Shown here: piece by piece, positions 44,200-53,378 of the stretch
Layout: the number at the start of each line of letters is the position of its first letter
Position numbering within the stretch: position 1 is the first letter of the stretch
Assembly (NCBI RefSeq): GCF_003019815.1
Contig: NZ_CP027774.1
Span: forward strand, 868,001-932,000
DNA length: 64,000 nucleotides
Source of the DNA: Variovorax sp. PMC12
Lineage (GTDB): Bacteria > Pseudomonadota > Gammaproteobacteria > Burkholderiales > Burkholderiaceae_C
Direction: 5' to 3'
Position numbers and translations under genes: made by a program
The notes under the pieces: model-generated
The model's database searches: none
What the model saw: only the letters and a program-made list of their open reading frames with translations
What the model was told of the DNA's origin: nothing

Positions 44200-47166
44200 T
44201 CAGAGAAAGCGTTCGATGCGAAAAGGCGTGATGTCGAAGTCGGTGCGCCCGCGCACGATCAGCTCGGTGACGAGTTGTGCGGTGACGGGCGCGAGCGTGT
44301 AGCCGTTGGAAGTCACGGCGTTGAAGAAGCCAGGGCATCCCGGCACCTCGCCGAGGATCGGAGCGCCGTCGATGTTGACGTTCATGCCCGCCCAGCAGCG
44401 CACCATGTGCAGGCCGCGCACCGCGGGCAGCACGCGGCGCGCGACCCACAGGTTGCCCTCGATGCTGTCGCGCACGGCGCGGTTCAGGCGCATGTCTTCG
44501 TTGAAGGCGGCGGTCCAGCCGCCGCCGACGATGAGCCCGCCGCTGGCCGCCTGCTTCAGGCTCAGGTGCCGGTCGGCATGCGCGACCAGGTGATTGACCA
44601 GCGGCGGCGCGGGCTCGGTCACGATCATCTGCAGCGGCGCGCCCTTCACCGGGATGGTGACGCCCAGCATGCGGCCGATGGCGCTCGACCAGGCGCCGCT
44701 TGCGTTGACCACGCGCCCCGCATGGATGACGCCGCGCGACGTGCGCACGACGTAGCCGGCGCCGTCGCCCGGCAGCCGCTCGATGGCCTGCACGTCGCAA
44801 CCGCGCAGCACGTGCGCGCCCTGCTGCTGCGCGCGCCGTGCCACGGCGTAGGTCGCCCGCAGCGGGTTGATCTTGCCTTCCATCGGGCACAGCTCGGCGC
44901 CGAGCAGTTCGCCCGAGAGCGCCGGCGACAGGCGGCGCAGGTCGGCGCCGTCGATCACCTGCGCGTCGATGCCGTGGCGCCGCTCCAGCGCGGCCTTGGC
45001 CTCGAGGAAGCGCATGCCGTCTTCGCTGTCGGCGACCATGAGGCCGCCGGTGATCTTGATCTCGAGGTCTTCGCCGCAGTCGGACTCGATCTCCTGCCAC
45101 AGGCGCACCGACATCGGCCCCAGCGGCAGCGTGGCCGCGGCGGGGCCACCGCCCTCCTGGGCCTTGGCACCGAAGTCGAAGGACAGCAACTGCACGTGCA
45201 GGCTGCCCGCATTGGCGCCCGAGGCCTGCAGGTTGAGGTCGTCGCGGTCCACCACCGTGACGTCCCGGCCCGCCTTCGACAGGAAGTAGCCCAGGCATGC
45301 GCCGAGCACGCCGGCGCCGATGACCAGCACGTCGGTGCGCAGCGGCTCGAAGGGCGCGTGTTCGACCGGCCGTGCGAGGTTGGGCGTGATGGCGGGCTTG
45401 TGGCCGCCCCATTCGGGCTTCTCGAAACCGAGCGCGCCGGCGGGCACCGGCTTGGCGGGCGGACGCGGCGCGAAGTACTGCTCGACTTCCGGCGGCCGGC
45501 CGGTGAGCTCGGCCACCAGCCGCCCGGCGGTGACGGCGCAATAGCGTGCCTGGCAGCGCCCCATGCCAAGGCGCGTGTTTCGCTTGATGGCGGCCAGGGT
45601 GTCGGCACCGGCACGGATCTGCTCGCGCACCGAGCCGAAGCTGACTTCCTCGCAGCGGCACAGCAGGGTGTCGTCGGGCACAGCGGCCAGCGTGACGGGC
45701 GGCGGGGTGTAGATCGACCACAGAGCCTGCTGGAAGCACTCGGCGCGGTGCAGGCGGGCCGGTGCGTCGGCCAGCGTCGCCGACGCTTTCGCCTGCAGGC
45801 CCAGGTTGTGCGCGGCCGCGGCGCCGGCCAGCGTGCCGCGCGCCAACGCCACGCGTGAGCCGCCCAGGTCGGCACCGTCGCCCACCACGTAGACACCGGG
45901 CACGCTGGTGGCGCCGTCTTCCTGTGTGATGGTGGCCAGGTGTCCCAAGTGCCGGTCGGCGAGCCGGTGCGCGCAGCCGAGCATGCGCGCGAGCTCGGTC
46001 GAGGGGATGAAGCCATAGCCCAGGCAGAGCGTGTCAGCCTCCAGCGTGCGCCGGGTTCCCGGCAGCGCGCGGCCTTGGGCGTCCACGCGCGCGATCTCCA
46101 CGCGGCGCAGGCCGCTCGTGGCGTGGGCATCGCCCTGCGCCTCGACCACGGCGTGCCCCCACAGCACCGGTACGCCGGCGGCGCGCAGCCGCCGCAGATA
46201 GCGCCAGCCGTCGACCACCAGGTCGGGCGCGGTGCGGGCGGCGGCCAGCAACTGGCGCCAGTGGCGCAGCGACGGGCGCGGGGCCGACTCCAGCACGGCA
46301 ACCACTTCAGCGCCGCCAGCCAGCAACTCCGCGGCCAGTTGAAGGTTGAGCGGGCCGTTGCCCGCGATGACCACCCGGCGACCCGGCGAGACACGGTAGG
46401 CGCGAGCCAGCGTCTGGCCCGCGCCGGTCGTCATCACGCCGGGCAAGGTCCAGCCGGGGAACGGCACCGGACGCTCATAGGCGCCGGGCGCGATCACGAG
46501 CTGGCGGCATTCGATGACCGTGGCGCGCCCGTCGATGAGCGCCGCGACCTCCGTCGGCGAGAAGGCGGCCCAGACCTGGGCGCCCTGGATGACCGTGACG
46601 CCGGCGGCGCGCACGTCCTGCGCCAGCGCCAGCCCCTGGGCGAACTGGCGGTCTGCCGGCGTGGCTGCGCGATGGGACGGTGCGAGCGGTTTGTAGAACT
46701 GCCCGCCTGATTCCAGGCGCTCGTCGAGCACGAGGACCTCGGCGCCGGGCTGGCGCGCGGCCAGCGCCGCCGAGAGCCCGGCCGGGCCGGCGCCCACCAC
46801 CAGTACATCGACCTGCCGCCGGGCGGGCTCGGCGCCGGCCTCGGGCGTGAGCGGCTGCAGCGGGTCGTCTGGCGTGCCGGCCGGCAAGGTGGAGCGCACT
46901 TGCTGGCCATCGGCCACCTTGGTCAGGCAGGCGCGCTGACTCGCCTCGCCATCCACCGTGACCAGGCAATCGAAACACGCGCCCATGCCGCAGTAAAGGC
47001 CGCGGCGCTCGCCGCCGCGGGTATGCCGCATTGCCTTGATGCCACTGGCCGCGAGCGAGGCCGCGATGGTCTCGCCTTCGAGGCCGTCCACCGGCTGGCC
47101 GTCGTACCAGAAGCGCACGGGACGTCCGGCCGTGGCGATCGAGGGGTGGTTCAGTCTGGCGCTCAT
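44200..47166 (-). CDS. One-chain fusion of HcnABC/opine-oxidase-type flavin dehydrogenase
   Basis: A 988-residue protein combining what are usually three subunits. Residues about 14-95 are a 2Fe-2S ferredoxin fold (Cys 59, 64, 67, 80; YCGMGACFDC). Residues about 118-470 are an FAD/NAD(P) disulfide-reductase-like module (VLVVGAGPAGLSAA). Residues about 500-550 are a BFD-like 2Fe-2S site (LLCRCEEV, GMGRCQARYC; Cys 503, 505, 538, 543). Residues about 612-985 are a DAO-type FAD amine dehydrogenase (VLVIGAGVLGACLGYFLS, GAWSSAIGRMLG). Likely oxidises an imino or amino acid such as an opine, D-amino acid or hydroxyproline. First gene of the leftward operon. Confidence 0.9.
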   Translation of the reverse strand: MSARLNHPSIATAGRPVRFWYDGQPVDGLEGETIAASLAASGIKAMRHTRGGERRGLYCGMGACFDCLVTVDGEASQRACLTKVADGQQVRSTLPAGTPDDPLQPLTPEAGAEPARRQVDVLVVGAGPAGLSAALAARQPGAEVLVLDERLESGGQFYKPLAPSHRAATPADRQFAQGLALAQDVRAAGVTVIQGAQVWAAFSPTEVAALIDGRATVIECRQLVIAPGAYERPVPFPGWTLPGVMTTGAGQTLARAYRVSPGRRVVIAGNGPLNLQLAAELLAGGAEVVAVLESAPRPSLRHWRQLLAAARTAPDLVVDGWRYLRRLRAAGVPVLWGHAVVEAQGDAHATSGLRRVEIARVDAQGRALPGTRRTLEADTLCLGYGFIPSTELARMLGCAHRLADRHLGHLATITQEDGATSVPGVYVVGDGADLGGSRVALARGTLAGAAAAHNLGLQAKASATLADAPARLHRAECFQQALWSIYTPPPVTLAAVPDDTLLCRCEEVSFGSVREQIRAGADTLAAIKRNTRLGMGRCQARYCAVTAGRLVAELTGRPPEVEQYFAPRPPAKPVPAGALGFEKPEWGGHKPAITPNLARPVEHAPFEPLRTDVLVIGAGVLGACLGYFLSKAGRDVTVVDRDDLNLQASGANAGSLHVQLLSFDFGAKAQEGGGPAAATLPLGPMSVRLWQEIESDCGEDLEIKITGGLMVADSEDGMRFLEAKAALERRHGIDAQVIDGADLRRLSPALSGELLGAELCPMEGKINPLRATYAVARRAQQQGAHVLRGCDVQAIERLPGDGAGYVVRTSRGVIHAGRVVNASGAWSSAIGRMLGVTIPVKGAPLQMIVTEPAPPLVNHLVAHADRHLSLKQAASGGLIVGGGWTAAFNEDMRLNRAVRDSIEGNLWVARRVLPAVRGLHMVRCWAGMNVNIDGAPILGEVPGCPGFFNAVTSNGYTLAPVTAQLVTELIVRGRTDFDITPFRIERFL

Positions 47167-47197
47167 GGGCAGGTGCGAGGAAAAAACGGAATCCGCG

Positions 47198-47225
47198 TTG
47201 ACGCGTTTAAATGTATACGTATACT
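47198..47225 (+). promoter_or_regulatory. Sigma-70-type promoter for the rightward operon
   Basis: TTGACG (47198-47203), a 16-bp spacer and TATACT (47220-47225), about 47 bp before the dapA-family start codon. The -10 box is embedded in the first GTATACGTATAC palindrome, so a bound regulator should block it. Confidence 0.6.
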
Positions 47226-47241
47226 ACACGTATACGTATAC
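47213..47241. promoter_or_regulatory. Two identical GTATACGTATAC palindromes (operator)
   Basis: Perfect 12-bp palindromes at 47213-47224 and 47230-47241, separated by TACAC (centres 17 bp apart). They lie between the divergent dehydrogenase and dapA-family genes. GTATAC half-sites suit FadR/VanR-type GntR regulators, and such a regulator is coded at 51397-52083. Confidence 0.75.
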
Positions 47242-47271
47242 TTCGTCATCCGATTTTCCAAGGACTGCCCC

Positions 47272-48168
47272 ATGACAGCGTTCCGCGGCACCTATACGGT
47301 GCTCATCACCCCCATGACCGACGACGGCCTGCACGTGGACGTGCCGGCACTGAAGAAGCTGGTCAATTGGCAAATCGAGGAGGGAATCCACGGGCTGATC
47401 CCCTTGGGCAGCACCGGAGAGTTCCTGTCGCTGACGCCCGATGAGCGCCAGCTGGTGATCGAAACCTGCGTGAGCACTGCAGCAAAACGCGTGCCGGTGC
47501 TGATCGGCACCGGCGCGGAGTGGACCGACGAATGCGTGCGGCTGAGCCGCGAGGCGCAGAGCATGGGTGCCGACGGCGTCATGATCATTCCGCCCTTCTA
47601 CAGCACGCCCACCGACGACGAGTTGTTCGCGCACTACCGCAAGGTGGGCGAGTCGATCGACATTCCGATCATGGTCTACAACAACCCGGCCACCGCCAAC
47701 GTCGACCTCAAGCCGGAACTGGTGGCCCGCCTCTCGCGCATCGACAACTGCAAATACATCAAGGAGTCGACCCTCGAGGTGACCCGTGTGCGCGACATCA
47801 TCGAGCTGTGCGGCGACCGCATGACCGTGTTCGCCGGCATCCTCGGCTACGAGTCGTTCTGGCTCGGCGCGCAGGGCTGGGTGGCCGTGTGTTCCAACCT
47901 GATCCCGAAGATGTCCGCGCGCCTGTTCGAGCTGGTGGCCGACGAACGCGACATGCCTGCCGCACTCGCCCTCTACAAGCAGATGCTGCCCATCGTGCGC
48001 TGGGTGGGCGGCCACCGGTACGTCGCCGCCTCCAAGGACGGGCTCACGATGATGGGCCTGCCGGTCGGCAAGCCGCGCGCGCCCCGCCTGCCCCTGCCCG
48101 AGGCCGACGCCGCCGACTTGCGCAGCGCCCTCGCGCGCCTCGACCTGCTGGACTCGATCCACGCCTGA
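47272..48168 (+). CDS. DapA-family (class I aldolase/lyase) enzyme
   Basis: A 298-residue protein from the ATG at 47272 with AAGGA upstream. A TIM-barrel of the dihydrodipicolinate synthase/N-acetylneuraminate lyase family: GLIPLGSTGEF (pyruvate-binding loop), Tyr136 in VYNNP and the Schiff-base lysine 164 in KYIKES. Relatives include pyrroline-4-hydroxy-2-carboxylate deaminase and keto-deoxy-sugar aldolases. Next to a hydroxyproline/opine-type dehydrogenase, a deaminase or retro-aldol role is more likely than lysine synthesis. Confidence 0.88.
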   Translation: MTAFRGTYTVLITPMTDDGLHVDVPALKKLVNWQIEEGIHGLIPLGSTGEFLSLTPDERQLVIETCVSTAAKRVPVLIGTGAEWTDECVRLSREAQSMGADGVMIIPPFYSTPTDDELFAHYRKVGESIDIPIMVYNNPATANVDLKPELVARLSRIDNCKYIKESTLEVTRVRDIIELCGDRMTVFAGILGYESFWLGAQGWVAVCSNLIPKMSARLFELVADERDMPAALALYKQMLPIVRWVGGHRYVAASKDGLTMMGLPVGKPRAPRLPLPEADAADLRSALARLDLLDSIHA

Positions 48169-48230
48169 GCGCCCGCCCTCTTACCAGTTCACCTCGTCGC
48201 CTCGTTCGTTCATTCCTCAAGGACACTCCC

Positions 48231-49061
48231 ATGAAACTGCTCTCCGCTCTCGCGTCGGCAACGGCACTCTTCGTCTTCTGCGCGGGCGCTGCGAACGCGC
48301 AGGCCTGCAAGTCGCCCGTGCCCGACTCGGCGCTCGTCAAGAAGGGCACGCTGACCATGTCGGTTAACCCCACCCTGCCGCCGATGCAGTTCGTCGACCA
48401 GACGGGCGCGCTCAAGGGCATGCGCGTGGAACTCGGCGAGGCCATCGCCAAGCGCCTGTGCCTCACGCCCGAATACGTCCGCATCGAGTTCTCCGCCATG
48501 ATCCCGGGCCTGCAGGCGGGCCGCTGGGACGTCATCAACACCGGCATCTTCTACACGGAAGAGCGCGCCAAGCTGATGCAGATGCTCATCTACGAAGACC
48601 AGGCCATCAGCATCAGCACCGCCAAGGGCAACCCGCTGAAGATCACCAAGCCGGACGACCTGTCGGGCAAGAGCATCGGCGTGGAGCTCGGCGGCTTCGA
48701 GGAGCGCAAGGCGCGCGAGCTCGACAAGCAGCTCACCGACAAGGGCATGAAGGGCATGACCATCCGCACCTTCGAGAACTTCGCCATGGCGTTCCAGGCG
48801 CTGCGCGCGGGCCAGGTCGAGGTGGCCCTGTCGATCGACTCGACGGGCGCCGAGTACCAGAAGCGCGGCGACTTCGAACGCGTGCTGCATGGCCTGTTCC
48901 CCACGCCGGTCGCGCTGGCCGCGCGCAACAAGGACCTGGCCGCCGCGATGGCCAAGGTCATGAACGACATGAAGGCCGACGGCAGCTTCCAGAAGCTGTT
49001 CGACCAGTACGGCGTCAAGGCCGTCGACGGCGCGGTGAGCGTCAAGGGGCCGGCGGGCTGA
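48231..49061 (+). CDS. Amino-acid-type ABC transporter solute-binding protein
   Basis: A 276-residue protein with a signal peptide (about 1-23, ending ANAQA), followed by the two-lobed family 3 binding fold (KKGTLTMSVNPTLPPMQFVD, DVINTGIFYTEERAKLM, SGKSIGVELGGFEERKAREL). It captures the cluster's substrate in the periplasm. It works with the permease coded 40 bp downstream and, probably, with the ATPase gene at 42172-42906. Confidence 0.9.
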   Translation: MKLLSALASATALFVFCAGAANAQACKSPVPDSALVKKGTLTMSVNPTLPPMQFVDQTGALKGMRVELGEAIAKRLCLTPEYVRIEFSAMIPGLQAGRWDVINTGIFYTEERAKLMQMLIYEDQAISISTAKGNPLKITKPDDLSGKSIGVELGGFEERKARELDKQLTDKGMKGMTIRTFENFAMAFQALRAGQVEVALSIDSTGAEYQKRGDFERVLHGLFPTPVALAARNKDLAAAMAKVMNDMKADGSFQKLFDQYGVKAVDGAVSVKGPAG

Positions 49062-49101
49062 GCCCCGCCACCATCGCCATCGAGCACACCAAGGAACACT
49101 C

Positions 49102-49821
49102 ATGGGACAAGGCTGGAGCTGGTCGGGGTTCGTCGACTACCTGTTCAATCCGTACATCCTCAGCGGCGCGGTGACCACGCTGTGGCTCACGCTCGCGGCC
49201 ATCGCGGGCGGGCTGGTCGTGGGCTGCGCGCTCGCGCTGGCCCGGCTGTCGAGCCGCCGGTGGATCGCGGGGCCCGCGCACTTCTACATCTGGGTGTTCC
49301 GCGGCACGCCGCTGCTGGTGCAGCTGATCATCATCTACACCGGGCTGCCGCAGCTGGGTCTGAAACTGTCGGTCATCGAGTCGGCGCTGCTGGGGTTAAT
49401 CCTGAACGAGGCGGCCTACCTGGCGGAGATCGTGCGCGGCGGCATCCAGTCGATTTCCGCCGGCCAGACGAACGCCGCGCGCGCGGTCGGCTTCAGCAGC
49501 GCGCAGACCATGCGCTACATCGTGATGCCGCAGGCCATGCGCCTGATCGTGCCGACGCTGGGCAACAGCATCAACGGCCTGCTCAAGACCACCTCGATCA
49601 CCTCCGTGATCTCCATGGAAGAGCTGCTGCGCCGCACGCAGGTGCTGATCCAGGAGAAGTTCATGGTGCTGGAGCTGTTCGTGGTCGCGGCCATCTACTA
49701 CCTGCTGATGACCACCGCGTGGGACTTCGTCCAGCGGCGCATCGAGCGCCACTACGGCCGTGCCTACGGCAACGCGAGCGCGCCGGCGGTGCCCGCCGAA
49801 CCGGCGCTCGAGCAGCGCTAG
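49102..49821 (+). CDS. Polar amino acid ABC transporter permease
   Basis: A 239-residue HisM/GlnP-type inner-membrane protein with about five spans. The EAA loop region is seen in NEAAYLAEIVRGGIQSISAG and MPQAMRLIVPTLGNSINGLL. Only one permease is coded, so it probably works as a homodimer with the binding protein and the distant ATPase. Confidence 0.92.
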   Translation: MGQGWSWSGFVDYLFNPYILSGAVTTLWLTLAAIAGGLVVGCALALARLSSRRWIAGPAHFYIWVFRGTPLLVQLIIIYTGLPQLGLKLSVIESALLGLILNEAAYLAEIVRGGIQSISAGQTNAARAVGFSSAQTMRYIVMPQAMRLIVPTLGNSINGLLKTTSITSVISMEELLRRTQVLIQEKFMVLELFVVAAIYYLLMTTAWDFVQRRIERHYGRAYGNASAPAVPAEPALEQR

Positions 49822-49846
49822 AAAGAAAGCCTCCGGAGCACGCCTC

Positions 49847-51301
49847 ATGACCACTTACGACCTGATCCTGCGCAACGCCGACATCGCCACCGCGGGCGAC
49901 CGCTACACCGCCGACATCGGCGTGCGCGACGGGCGCATCTGCGCCATTGCGCAAGGCCTCGACGCACGCGCCGGCCACGAGATCGACGCGCGCGGCCGGC
50001 TGGTGACGCCCGGCGGCGTGGACGGCCACTGCCACTTCGACCAGCCGACCAGCGACGGCTCGCGCTTCGCGGACGACTTTCTCACCGGCACGCGTTCCGC
50101 GGCCTGCGGCGGCACCACCACCGTGCTGCCCTTCGCCGCGCAGCAGAAGGGCCACAGCATCCAGGAGGCGGTGGACGACTACCACCGCCGCGCCGAAGGC
50201 AAGGCCGTGATCGACTACGCCTTCCACCTGATCGTGGCCGACGCCACGCGCGACGTGACGCAGCGCGAGCTGCCCGCATTGATCGAGAAGGGCTACACCT
50301 CCTTCAAGATCTACATGACCTACGACGACCTCAAGCTGGACGACCGCCAGATCATCGAAGTGCTGGCCACCGCGCGAAAGCACGGCGCCATGACCATGAT
50401 CCACGCGGAGAACAGCGACTGCATCGCCTGGCTCACCGAGCAGCTGCTCGACGCGGGGCTAACCGCGCCGCGCTACCACAGCAGCTCGCGCCCCATGGCG
50501 GTGGAGCGCGAGGCCACGCACCGCGCCATCGCACTGGCCGAGCTGGTCGACACGCCGATCCTGATCGTGCACGTGTCCGGCCGCGAGGCGGTCGAGCAGA
50601 TCCACTGGGCGCGCGGACGCGGCCTGCCGATCCATGCGGAGACCTGCCCGCAGTACCTGTTCCTGAGCGCCGAGGACCTGGGCATCGACCCCGACGATCC
50701 GATGCATGGCGCGCGCTGCATCTGCAGCCCGCCGCCGCGCGACAAGGCCAACCAGCAGTTCATCTGGAACGGGTTGTCGAGCGGGCTGTTCACCATCTTC
50801 TCGTCCGACCACGCGCCTTTCAACATGGGCGGCAGCGACGGCAAGCGCGTGGCCGGCGACGACGCCTCCTTCGACCGCATTCCCAACGGCATTCCGGGCG
50901 TGGAAACCCGCTTGCCGCTGCTGATGAGCGAGGGCGTGCTCAAGGGGCGCATCGACATTCACCGCTTCGTGGAACTCACGGCCACCAATCCGGCGCGGCT
51001 GTACGGCCTCTACCCCCGCAAGGGCACCATCGCCGTCGGCAGCGACGCCGATTTCGTCGTGTGGGACGTGTTCGCCCAGGGGCAGGAGAAGCTGCTCACC
51101 AACAGCATGCTCCACCACGCGGTCGACTACACGCCCTATGAAGGCATGCAGCTTCGGGCGTGGCCGGGCGTCACCGTCTCGCGCGGACGCGTGGTGTGGC
51201 AGGACGGCGAGTTCCTGGCCGAACCGGGGTCGGGGCAGTTCCTGCCCTGCCTGCGGCCGCGCGTGCCGAACGACGGCAATCCGCTGGACAAATGGCTTTG
51301 A
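49847..51301 (+). CDS. Dihydropyrimidinase/hydantoinase-type cyclic amidohydrolase
   Basis: A 484-residue protein from the ATG at 49847 with GGAG upstream. All binuclear metal ligands are present: H61 and H63 (DGHCHFDQP), Lys154 for carboxylation (TSFKIYMTY), H186 (IHAENS), H242 (VHVSG) and D321 (SSDHAPF). It opens cyclic ureides or related rings, giving N-carbamoyl acids. With the M20 hydrolase and flavin dehydrogenase in the same cluster it may act on a hydantoin- or dihydropyrimidine-like nutrient; the real substrate is unknown. Confidence 0.9.
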   Translation: MTTYDLILRNADIATAGDRYTADIGVRDGRICAIAQGLDARAGHEIDARGRLVTPGGVDGHCHFDQPTSDGSRFADDFLTGTRSAACGGTTTVLPFAAQQKGHSIQEAVDDYHRRAEGKAVIDYAFHLIVADATRDVTQRELPALIEKGYTSFKIYMTYDDLKLDDRQIIEVLATARKHGAMTMIHAENSDCIAWLTEQLLDAGLTAPRYHSSSRPMAVEREATHRAIALAELVDTPILIVHVSGREAVEQIHWARGRGLPIHAETCPQYLFLSAEDLGIDPDDPMHGARCICSPPPRDKANQQFIWNGLSSGLFTIFSSDHAPFNMGGSDGKRVAGDDASFDRIPNGIPGVETRLPLLMSEGVLKGRIDIHRFVELTATNPARLYGLYPRKGTIAVGSDADFVVWDVFAQGQEKLLTNSMLHHAVDYTPYEGMQLRAWPGVTVSRGRVVWQDGEFLAEPGSGQFLPCLRPRVPNDGNPLDKWL

Positions 51302-51308
51302 CGCAACC

Positions 51309-51330
51309 GGGCCGCACCGCGATGCGGCCC
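51309..51330 (+). terminator. Hairpin after the hydantoinase gene
   Basis: A perfect 8-bp GC-rich stem, GGGCCGCA-CCGCGA-TGCGGCCC, starts eight bases past the stop codon. There is no T-run, so it may terminate only partly. Confidence 0.55.
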
Positions 51331-51396
51331 TGCTAAGCTCTCCCGCCCCCACCGGCCTGCTTCGCGGCCTCCCTCGTGGCCTTTGTTCCTTTTCGC

Positions 51397-52083
51397 ATGC
51401 CCAGCCTTCCAAGCCCCACGCAGCCTGCCACCATCACGATCGCTCCGCTGGAGGTGCGGTCCGCCAGCCTTGCCGAGCAGGCGTACGAGCGGCTGCGCAC
51501 GCTCATCCTGGACCGCCAGATCTCCGCCGGCAGCCCGTTGCAGGAAGCCCGGCTCGCGGAAGACCTGCGCATCTCGCGCACGCCGATGCGCGAGGCGCTC
51601 GTGCGGCTGGCGGGCGAGGGTTTGCTGGTGCGGCGCGACGCACGCTCCTATGCGGTGCGCGCACTGGGCACCAAGGAATACTTCGACTGCATGCGTGCGC
51701 GCGAAGTCATCGAAGGCGAAGCGATCGCCATGGCAGTCGGCAAGATCACCGACGCGGAGATCGATGCGCTGGAAGCCGACATCCAGTCGCTGAACGCCGG
51801 CGAACACAGCGAGACCGAGCACTGGCATTTCGATGACCGGTTCCACCTGCTCATCGCCAGGGCCAGCGGCAACGTGGTGTTTCCGCGCCTGGTGGAAGAG
51901 CTGCGCGTCAACGCCCGGCTGTTCCGCTTGCACAGCCCGCTGCACAGGCAGCCGGAAAACCACGACGAGCACGGCGCGATCATCCGTGCCTTGCGCGCAA
52001 GGGATCCGGAAAGCGCGCGCGTGGCCATGCGCGATCACCTGCGAAGCCTGCAGGAAGACGTCAAGCGTGCGCTGACCGAGTAG
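51397..52083 (+). CDS. GntR-family (FadR/VanR-type) regulator
   Basis: A 228-residue protein from the ATG at 51397 (the frame also has a GTG at 51376). Residues about 25-90 are the winged helix (LAEQAYERLRTLILDRQISA, RLAEDLRISRTPMREALVRL); residues about 100-220 are an all-helical FCD sensor domain with possible metal ligands (DDRFHLLIA, NHDEHGAII). It is probably the repressor of the divergent catabolic genes, acting at the GTATACGTATAC pair. Confidence 0.9.
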   Translation: MPSLPSPTQPATITIAPLEVRSASLAEQAYERLRTLILDRQISAGSPLQEARLAEDLRISRTPMREALVRLAGEGLLVRRDARSYAVRALGTKEYFDCMRAREVIEGEAIAMAVGKITDAEIDALEADIQSLNAGEHSETEHWHFDDRFHLLIARASGNVVFPRLVEELRVNARLFRLHSPLHRQPENHDEHGAIIRALRARDPESARVAMRDHLRSLQEDVKRALTE

Positions 52084-52104
52084 GCCAGGGTAACGGCGCG
52101 CCTT

Positions 52105-52320
52105 CTATTTCCCCTTTCCAGCCGCGCTCGCGGTGTCCGCGTTCGTCGAGCTGCGGCTGCCCTTGAGATAGAGCTCCACATCGGCCGCCTTGTCGCCGAC
52201 CTTGGCAATGGCCTGGGCCAGCTGTTCGTCGGTCACGTCGAATTCGCGCGTCCAGCGCGCGACCTGCGCGGCGTCGCTCTTGTCGATGCGGGGTGTCGTG
52301 GAATCGCCTGGATTGGCCAT
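52105..52320 (-). CDS. DUF3606 small protein
   Basis: A 71-residue protein from the ATG at 52320 with AGGA seven bases upstream. The core RWTREFDVTDEQLAQAIAKV fits the DUF3606 family of short proteins of unknown function, common in Burkholderiales. Convergent with the GntR gene, 21 bp away. Confidence 0.8.
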   Translation of the reverse strand: MANPGDSTTPRIDKSDAAQVARWTREFDVTDEQLAQAIAKVGDKAADVELYLKGSRSSTNADTASAAGKGK

Positions 52321-52500
52321 GAGATGTCCTGTGCGAAGTGGGTGGGTTGATTGAGAGAAATCCGTTTGAAGCGGCTGACCAAAAATTAGGCCGCGTGCCC
52401 TGCCCTTCTTGTAGGAGCACAAGCCCTCGCCTTGCGCGTGCGTGCCGTGGACCGGGCTTCGACCGCGCGGAGGATCCGAGGCGGCTGCCCGAGCCCCCCT

Positions 52501-53334
52501 TCAGTCCCCTTCCACGCCCTCGTCCGAGGCCGCCGTGGCCGAGCCTGCGGTGCCCAGCATGGACGCCTCGATCTTGCGCACCTCGCGTCGCAGCTCTCGC
52601 GCCATGTCCTCGCGACGATCCGCGCCCAGCCGCCCGGAGATGGCCGCGATGCTGATCGCGCCGACGGGGTTGCCCTTCGGGAACGCCATGCCGATGGCGC
52701 CGGTGCCCGGTGTCACCGCGCTGTCAAGGAACGCGTAGCCCTGTGCCCTGCCCCGTGCCACCGCCTCGCGCAGGAAGTCCGCGGTGAACGATGCGAACTT
52801 CTCGTAGCGGTGGCCGTTGGCCTGGATGATGGCCTCCGCCTCCGCCTCGGGCATGGCGCACAGCATCGACAGGCCGCCCGCGCCCACACCCAGCGGCCGG
52901 CGGATGCCGATGTCCAGCGGCATCGCCTTGATGGGAAAGTCGCCAAGCGCGCGGTTGGTGCACACGGCCTCCATGCCGCTGCGTTCGCTGAGATAGAGCG
53001 TGTCCTGCGTGACGTCGGCCAGCCGGTGCAGTGCACCGTCGCACAGGTCGCTCAGCCGGTAGCGCGGCCGCGCGAGCAGGCCCAGCTCATGCAGCAGCGG
53101 ACCAAGAAAGTATTTGCGCGTGGCCACGTCGCGGTCGACCAGGCCTTCGATCTCCAGCCGCGCCAGCATGCGCGCGCAGGTCGATTGCGGCAGGCCGCTG
53201 GTGGCCGCGATCTCGCCGATGCGCATGCCGCGCCGCCCGCGCGACGCCACAACGCGGAGCATGCCGACCACGCGCTCGATGCTCTGCGTGCCGGTGCGAG
53301 TGCTCTCACCTTGTGGCGATTGTTTGTCCGCCAT
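52501..53334 (-). CDS. IclR-family transcriptional regulator
   Basis: A 277-residue protein from the ATG at 53334 with AGGAGG seven bases upstream. The N-terminal winged helix (about 25-85) has RIGEIAATSGLPQSTCARML; the effector domain (about 95-260) is seen in YLSERSGMEAVCTNRALGDF and IGIRRPLGVGAGGLSMLCAM. It is divergent from the hydratase operon and should bind the ATCCACA-T-TGTGGAT sites between them. Confidence 0.92.
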   Translation of the reverse strand: MADKQSPQGESTRTGTQSIERVVGMLRVVASRGRRGMRIGEIAATSGLPQSTCARMLARLEIEGLVDRDVATRKYFLGPLLHELGLLARPRYRLSDLCDGALHRLADVTQDTLYLSERSGMEAVCTNRALGDFPIKAMPLDIGIRRPLGVGAGGLSMLCAMPEAEAEAIIQANGHRYEKFASFTADFLREAVARGRAQGYAFLDSAVTPGTGAIGMAFPKGNPVGAISIAAISGRLGADRREDMARELRREVRKIEASMLGTAGSATAASDEGVEGD

Positions 53335-53378
53335 GTCTGGCCTCCTGCTTTTGTCACCTGGGTGTCGCTTTATATTGC

